Assembly: GCA_034434895.1 (NCBI GenBank)
Contig: DAOTYI010000263.1
Span: 1-25,577 of the forward strand
Reading direction: 5' to 3'
From: DAOTXL01 sp034434895
GTDB lineage: Bacteria; Chloroflexota; Anaerolineae; JAAYZQ01
Length of the DNA stretch: 25,577 nucleotides
The position numbers were made by a program, and so were the translations under genes. Positions 22,349-25,577 of this stretch are shown piece by piece (within the stretch, counting starts at the first letter, position 1; each line of letters starts with the position of its first letter). The notes below the pieces were generated by a model. The model was given only the letters and a program-made list of their open reading frames with translations, was not told where the DNA came from and did not search any database.

Positions 22349-22362
22349 CGTGGCTGGATCTC

Positions 22363-22959
22363 CTACCTGGTTGCACCCTTGACCTGCTGTCTGGCTTCCT
22401 CCTTAGCCCGGCGTTCGGCCTCTTCAGCCTGATAGTCGCCGGGATGGAGCCGGGCGTAGTATTCGGCCGGGACCAGCAGTTTTTTCATGTCGTAGAACAG
22501 ATCGCGGTCGCGGTCGGGCGTGGCGATCTCGTGCACCTGGTTCATCTTGATGGCGTCGAACGGGCAATACTCGGCGCAGGAGCCACAGTTCATGCAGATG
22601 GTAGTGTCAATCCAAAAGCCGGCCGGGCGGGCCACAGGCCGACCCTTGTCGTCTGTCGCCCGTTGGATCCAGATGCATTGGGGCGGGCAGACCCGGGCGC
22701 AGATGCCACAGGCGGTGCAGCGCGGCCTGTCGGGGGTCTCGTCGTAAATCAACATCGGGATAAAGCGAAAGTTCTCCGACACCTGCCGCCGTTGCTCCGG
22801 GTACTGGATGGTAAACAGCCCTTTGCCCTCGATGGCCTGGTGCCTGGCCAGCCACTCCGGGCTGTAGCGGGGTTCCCACGGCTTGCGGTCATAGAGGTAC
22901 GACTCGATGAAATGGCGCATGGTGACGCCCAGACCTTTGAGCAATCCAAGTCCGAACAT
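22363..22959 (-). CDS. nuoI: NADH-quinone oxidoreductase subunit I
   Basis: This 198-residue ferredoxin-like subunit of complex I carries clusters N6a and N6b. Two 4Fe-4S motifs are complete: C81, C84, C87 with C91, and C122, C125, C128 with C132, in CTACGICARVCP and CMNCGSCAEYCP; the fourth Cys of each motif contributes to the other cluster. It passes electrons from the peripheral arm to the N2 cluster in NuoB. A charged C-terminal extension (after about 165, rich in Glu, Arg and Lys) exceeds the core fold. Its ATG overlaps the nuoCD stop by one base (TAATG), so the two are translationally coupled. nuoH, usually between nuoD/G and nuoI, is absent here. Confidence 0.95.
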   Translation of the reverse strand: MFGLGLLKGLGVTMRHFIESYLYDRKPWEPRYSPEWLARHQAIEGKGLFTIQYPEQRRQVSENFRFIPMLIYDETPDRPRCTACGICARVCPPQCIWIQRATDDKGRPVARPAGFWIDTTICMNCGSCAEYCPFDAIKMNQVHEIATPDRDRDLFYDMKKLLVPAEYYARLHPGDYQAEEAERRAKEEARQQVKGATR

Positions 22960-24692
22960 TAGCGGTCCACCTCTCCCAGCGTGATGTCAATGCTGCCCAG
23001 GATGACGATGGCATCGGCCAGCAGATGCCCAACCGACATGGCCTCCAGTGCCCCCAGGTTGATGAAACAGGAGGAGCGGATATGGTAGCGGTAGGGGTTG
23101 GTCCCGCCGTCGCTGACCAGGTAAAAGCCATATTCGCCCTTGGGATGTTCGACGCGGCTGTATAGCTCGCCGGCCGGCACCTTGGGGTTCCACGGCTTTT
23201 TGCCGGCCTGGATCGCGCCCCGGGCCGGGATGCGGTCCAGGGCCTGTTTCAGGATCTTGATGCTTTCCCGCGCCTCGGCCAGGCGTTGCAGGTAACGGTC
23301 ATAGATGTCGCCCGTCTGGTGGGTGGGCACCTCAAAGTCAAAGGTATCATAGATCGAGTAGGGCTCCACCTTGCGGATGTCATATTTGAGCCCGGCAGAG
23401 CGGAGCAGCGGCCCGCTGACCCCATAGTTGACCATCTCCTGCCAGCTCATGGCCCCCACGCCCCGGGCGCGGGAGATAAAGATCTCGTTGTCGGTCAGCA
23501 GCGTATCGAACTCGTCAATCTTGCGCTCCAGGCGGTCCACCACCTTCCGGCAGCGCTTCAACCACTCGTCCGACACATCGCGGGCCACGCCGCCGATGCG
23601 GTAGTAATTGACCATCATCCGCGCCCCCGACGCCTCCTCGAACAGGTCCAGCACATGCTCCCGCTCGGTAAAGGCATAGAGCATCGGGGTGAACATGGCC
23701 CCCAGTTCGTTGAACTGGAAGCCGATGCACAGCAGGTGATTGATCACCCTGGTCAGCTCGCCCATGATGATGCGCAGATACTCGGCCCGCTCCGGCACTT
23801 CCTGGCCCATCATCCGTTCCACCGCCACCACATAGCCAAAGTTGTTGTACATCGGGCAGATATAGTCCAGGCGGTCGGTGTAGGGGACATTGCCGGTCCA
23901 CAGGTTTCGTTCGCCGATCTTTTCGTGGTTGCGGTGCAGGTGGCCGAGCACCGGGTAGAGGCTGGTGACCGTTTCCCCCTGCAAGCCCAGGATCATGCGA
24001 AACACGCCGTGGGTGCTGGGGTGCTGCGGGCCGACATTGAGCAGGATGCGGTCGGTTTCCAGGCCGTTCACCTGAATCTTGTCCCCCGGCACAAAGTCAA
24101 CTTCGGGCAGCGGCTCCCAGTTGGCCGGATCAAAATCGGGGGGATAGCGCAGGTTGGCCCGCCAGCGAACCCGCTCTTCCGCCGAGCGGGGGCGGGGGTT
24201 CTGCGGGTTGGGCCAGCGGCTCGAATAGGGCTTGTGTTCCTCTTCGTAATAAGGCTCGTGCCAGTCTTTGCGCAACGGATGGCCGTCGAACCCCTCCCAC
24301 AACAGGATGCGCTTCAGGTTGGGGTGACCATCAAAGCGGATGCCGAACATGTCCCACACCTCACGCTCCTGCCAGTTGGCACTCTTCCACACCGAAGTCA
24401 GGCTGGGCAGGTGGGGATCGGCCTTGTCGGGGATTCGTACCTTGAAGGGGATCCCCGGCCCCTGGAGATCGGGCCGGGTCGAATACAGGTTGTAAACCAC
24501 CTCGAACCGGTCCGGGTAATCGGCGGCGGACAGGTGGGTGAGAAAATCATAGCCCATCCCATCGCGCAGGTGGACCGCTGCCTCCTGGAGCCGGGCGGCA
24601 TCCAGCACCAGCCAGTTCCCATCGCGGTCCACCACTGCCCCCGGAACAGCCTGGTTCAATTCATCTCTGATTTTTTCCAGGTTCATGGCCAT
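22959..24692 (-). CDS. nuoCD: Fused NADH-quinone oxidoreductase subunit C/D
   Basis: This 577-residue fusion joins two complex I peripheral-arm subunits. Residues 1 to about 170 are NuoC (30-kDa type, with ANWQEREVWDMFGI and HPLRKDW), followed by a linker of about 35 residues, then NuoD (49-kDa type) from about 205, with LNVGPQHPSTHGVFR and the C-terminal region ending SIDITLGEVDR. NuoD forms the quinone-binding pocket with NuoB. C-D fusion is known from E. coli and others. The ATG at 24692 has AAGGAG upstream at 6-bp spacing; a second ATG six bases later is possible. It follows nuoB after 32 bp and couples to nuoI. Confidence 0.95.
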   Translation of the reverse strand: MAMNLEKIRDELNQAVPGAVVDRDGNWLVLDAARLQEAAVHLRDGMGYDFLTHLSAADYPDRFEVVYNLYSTRPDLQGPGIPFKVRIPDKADPHLPSLTSVWKSANWQEREVWDMFGIRFDGHPNLKRILLWEGFDGHPLRKDWHEPYYEEEHKPYSSRWPNPQNPRPRSAEERVRWRANLRYPPDFDPANWEPLPEVDFVPGDKIQVNGLETDRILLNVGPQHPSTHGVFRMILGLQGETVTSLYPVLGHLHRNHEKIGERNLWTGNVPYTDRLDYICPMYNNFGYVVAVERMMGQEVPERAEYLRIIMGELTRVINHLLCIGFQFNELGAMFTPMLYAFTEREHVLDLFEEASGARMMVNYYRIGGVARDVSDEWLKRCRKVVDRLERKIDEFDTLLTDNEIFISRARGVGAMSWQEMVNYGVSGPLLRSAGLKYDIRKVEPYSIYDTFDFEVPTHQTGDIYDRYLQRLAEARESIKILKQALDRIPARGAIQAGKKPWNPKVPAGELYSRVEHPKGEYGFYLVSDGGTNPYRYHIRSSCFINLGALEAMSVGHLLADAIVILGSIDITLGEVDR

Positions 24693-24724
24693 GCCTGTCT
24701 CCTTATCGCATTCCCCGTGAGAAT

Positions 24725-25390
24725 CTATCCCAGTTGCGTTGTGGACTCGACCGCCATCTCTGTTTGTGCCTGGCGGGCTGCCGCACTGATGTCGGGGATG
24801 AGACGCGGGTCCACCAGGTCTGGCCCGCCCAACAACGGCACGGGCGCTGCGGGGATGGGGTCACGACGGTACCAGCGCACCTGTTTGATGCGCTCGTTCT
24901 GGATCTTTTCGTGGAGGAGAATATAGGCGTTGAGCAGGGCCTCCGGGGTAGGAGGACAGCCGGGGATATAGAGGTCCACCGGCAGGAACTGGTCCACGCC
25001 CGAGACGACGTTGTAGCCCCCCTTAAACGGCCCGCCACCGGTCGCACAGGCCCCCATGGCGATGACATACTTGGGTTCGGCCATCTGGTTGTAGAGGGTC
25101 ACGATCTTGGGGATCAGCTTTTTGGTGACCGTGCCGGAGATGACGATCAGATCGGCCTGGCGAGGTGAGGCGCGGGCCAGGTCCATCCCAAAGCGGCCTA
25201 CGTCGAAACGGGAAGCACTGGCAGCCATAAACTCGATGGCACAGCAGGCCACTCCGAAGAACATGGGCCACAGCGAGTATCTGCGCCCCCAACCGTAGAT
25301 AGGGCTGATCTTGGCGTCCAAAAAGTCGGTCAGGCTGGTGATGAACAGGTTGCCCTTTAGTTCTTCAGGCACCGAAATTGCATCTGTCAT
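24725..25390 (-). CDS. nuoB: NADH-quinone oxidoreductase subunit B
   Basis: This 221-residue subunit holds the N2 4Fe-4S cluster at the quinone end of complex I. The four ligand cysteines are present: C49 and C50 in GVACCAIEF, C115 in GACATGGG and C145 in PGCPPTPEALL. The N-terminal 25 residues and the C-terminal 45 residues are variable extensions. The ATG at 25390 has GGGGAG upstream, and a near-consensus promoter lies at 25433-25460. nuoA, which normally precedes nuoB, is not present in the 187 bp visible upstream. It starts the nuoB-nuoCD-nuoI cluster, and the PHP and Cys-rich genes probably belong to the same transcript. Confidence 0.96.
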   Translation of the reverse strand: MTDAISVPEELKGNLFITSLTDFLDAKISPIYGWGRRYSLWPMFFGVACCAIEFMAASASRFDVGRFGMDLARASPRQADLIVISGTVTKKLIPKIVTLYNQMAEPKYVIAMGACATGGGPFKGGYNVVSGVDQFLPVDLYIPGCPPTPEALLNAYILLHEKIQNERIKQVRWYRRDPIPAAPVPLLGGPDLVDPRLIPDISAAARQAQTEMAVESTTQLG

Positions 25391-25432
25391 ATTGTCACTC
25401 CCCTATGAGCGATGTGCGAACAAGCGGCCTCT

Positions 25433-25460
25433 ATTATAGTCACTTGTGTCTGTTTGTCAA
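25433..25460 (-). promoter_or_regulatory. Sigma70-type promoter for the nuoB operon
   Basis: On the minus strand, perfect TTGACA (25460-25455) and TATAAT (25438-25433) boxes are 16 bp apart. Transcription would start near 25426, about 36 nt before the nuoB ATG. Confidence 0.8.
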
Positions 25461-25468
25461 TACACAGA

Positions 25469-25495
25469 CCTTCCAGGTCGCAAAGACCTGGAAGG
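25469..25495. repeat. Perfect 11-bp hairpin upstream of the nuoB promoter
   Basis: CCTTCCAGGTC (25469-25479) and its complement (25485-25495) flank a 5-nt GCAAA loop. No T-run follows on either strand, so it is not a typical intrinsic terminator. Confidence 0.75.
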
Positions 25496-25548
25496 CCGGT
25501 GACAGCCCAGGTTCGGTAACAGGAGTTACGCACTCAAGGGAATTGTTA

Positions 25549-25565
25549 GATTCGACCTCACCCCT
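25549..25565. repeat. 17-bp sequence shared with 5950-5966
   Basis: GATTCGACCTCACCCCT is identical to the stretch beside MITE-like copy A and continues here into C/T-rich sequence at the window edge. It is a likely fragment of a dispersed intergenic repeat. Confidence 0.6.
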
Positions 25566-25577
25566 ACCCCCTGGCCC

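Noticed and set aside
23286..24926. Long + strand open frame (546 codons) opposite nuoCD
   Set aside because: It is a mirror of the highly conserved nuoCD sequence with no recognisable domain.
25469..25495. Hairpin upstream of nuoB as an intrinsic terminator
   Set aside because: The stem is perfect but no T-run follows on either strand, so I list it only as a hairpin repeat.

Overview
The window is GC-rich, densely coded bacterial DNA. It most resembles a Chloroflexota genome (Anaerolineae or Caldilineae type). That placement is an inference from overall character: a nuoB/nuoCD/nuoI cluster, GAF-rich cytoplasmic signalling proteins, a tandem-HTH XRE regulator, heptamer tandem arrays and many short palindromic intergenic repeats. 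No 16S rRNA or other phylogenetic marker is present.

Left part, + strand (1-5528): the 3' end of a TolB/PD40 beta-propeller protein; an aconitase-family small subunit (LeuD-like); a VapBC-type toxin-antitoxin pair lying exactly between two 90-bp direct repeats; a beta-decarboxylating dehydrogenase of the LeuB/isocitrate dehydrogenase family; a strong intrinsic terminator; an acyl-CoA dehydrogenase overlapping a nucleoside 2-deoxyribosyltransferase-like gene by ATGA; and tRNA-Arg(TCT) behind a promoter embedded in the end of the preceding gene.

Middle (5538-13881): minus-strand genes for a single-domain response regulator, a ferritin-like protein, leucyl aminopeptidase PepA, an OsmC-like protein, a DUF123-HEAT fusion and a REC-GAF protein that overlaps the fusion by GTGA. 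A 637-bp gene-free region full of hairpins and a MITE-like repeat separates these from a divergent + strand pair, a double-HTH XRE regulator and a GAF histidine kinase. Together these look like a local signalling neighbourhood.

Right part, all minus strand (13899-25390): a PiT phosphate transporter, its DUF47 partner and a prolyl-tRNA synthetase-like protein whose synthetic core is degenerate while its editing domain looks intact; an FAD oxidoreductase and a GT-C-type membrane glycosyltransferase joined by an 11-copy heptamer array; and nuoB-nuoCD-nuoI followed directly by a PHP phosphoesterase with no canonical start codon and a small Cys-rich unknown protein. nuoB has a near-consensus promoter.

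Short repeats form a second layer. There is a MITE-like element of about 110-120 bp (three copies plus a short relative), a 28-bp palindrome (four copies), two different heptamer arrays and several hairpins, nearly all at gene or operon ends. I saw no CRISPR array, no transposase and no rRNA. The best leads for something undescribed are the editing-only ProRS-like protein, the non-canonical start of the PHP gene, the heptamer array that supplies both a stop and a start codon, and the DUF123-HEAT/REC-GAF couple.
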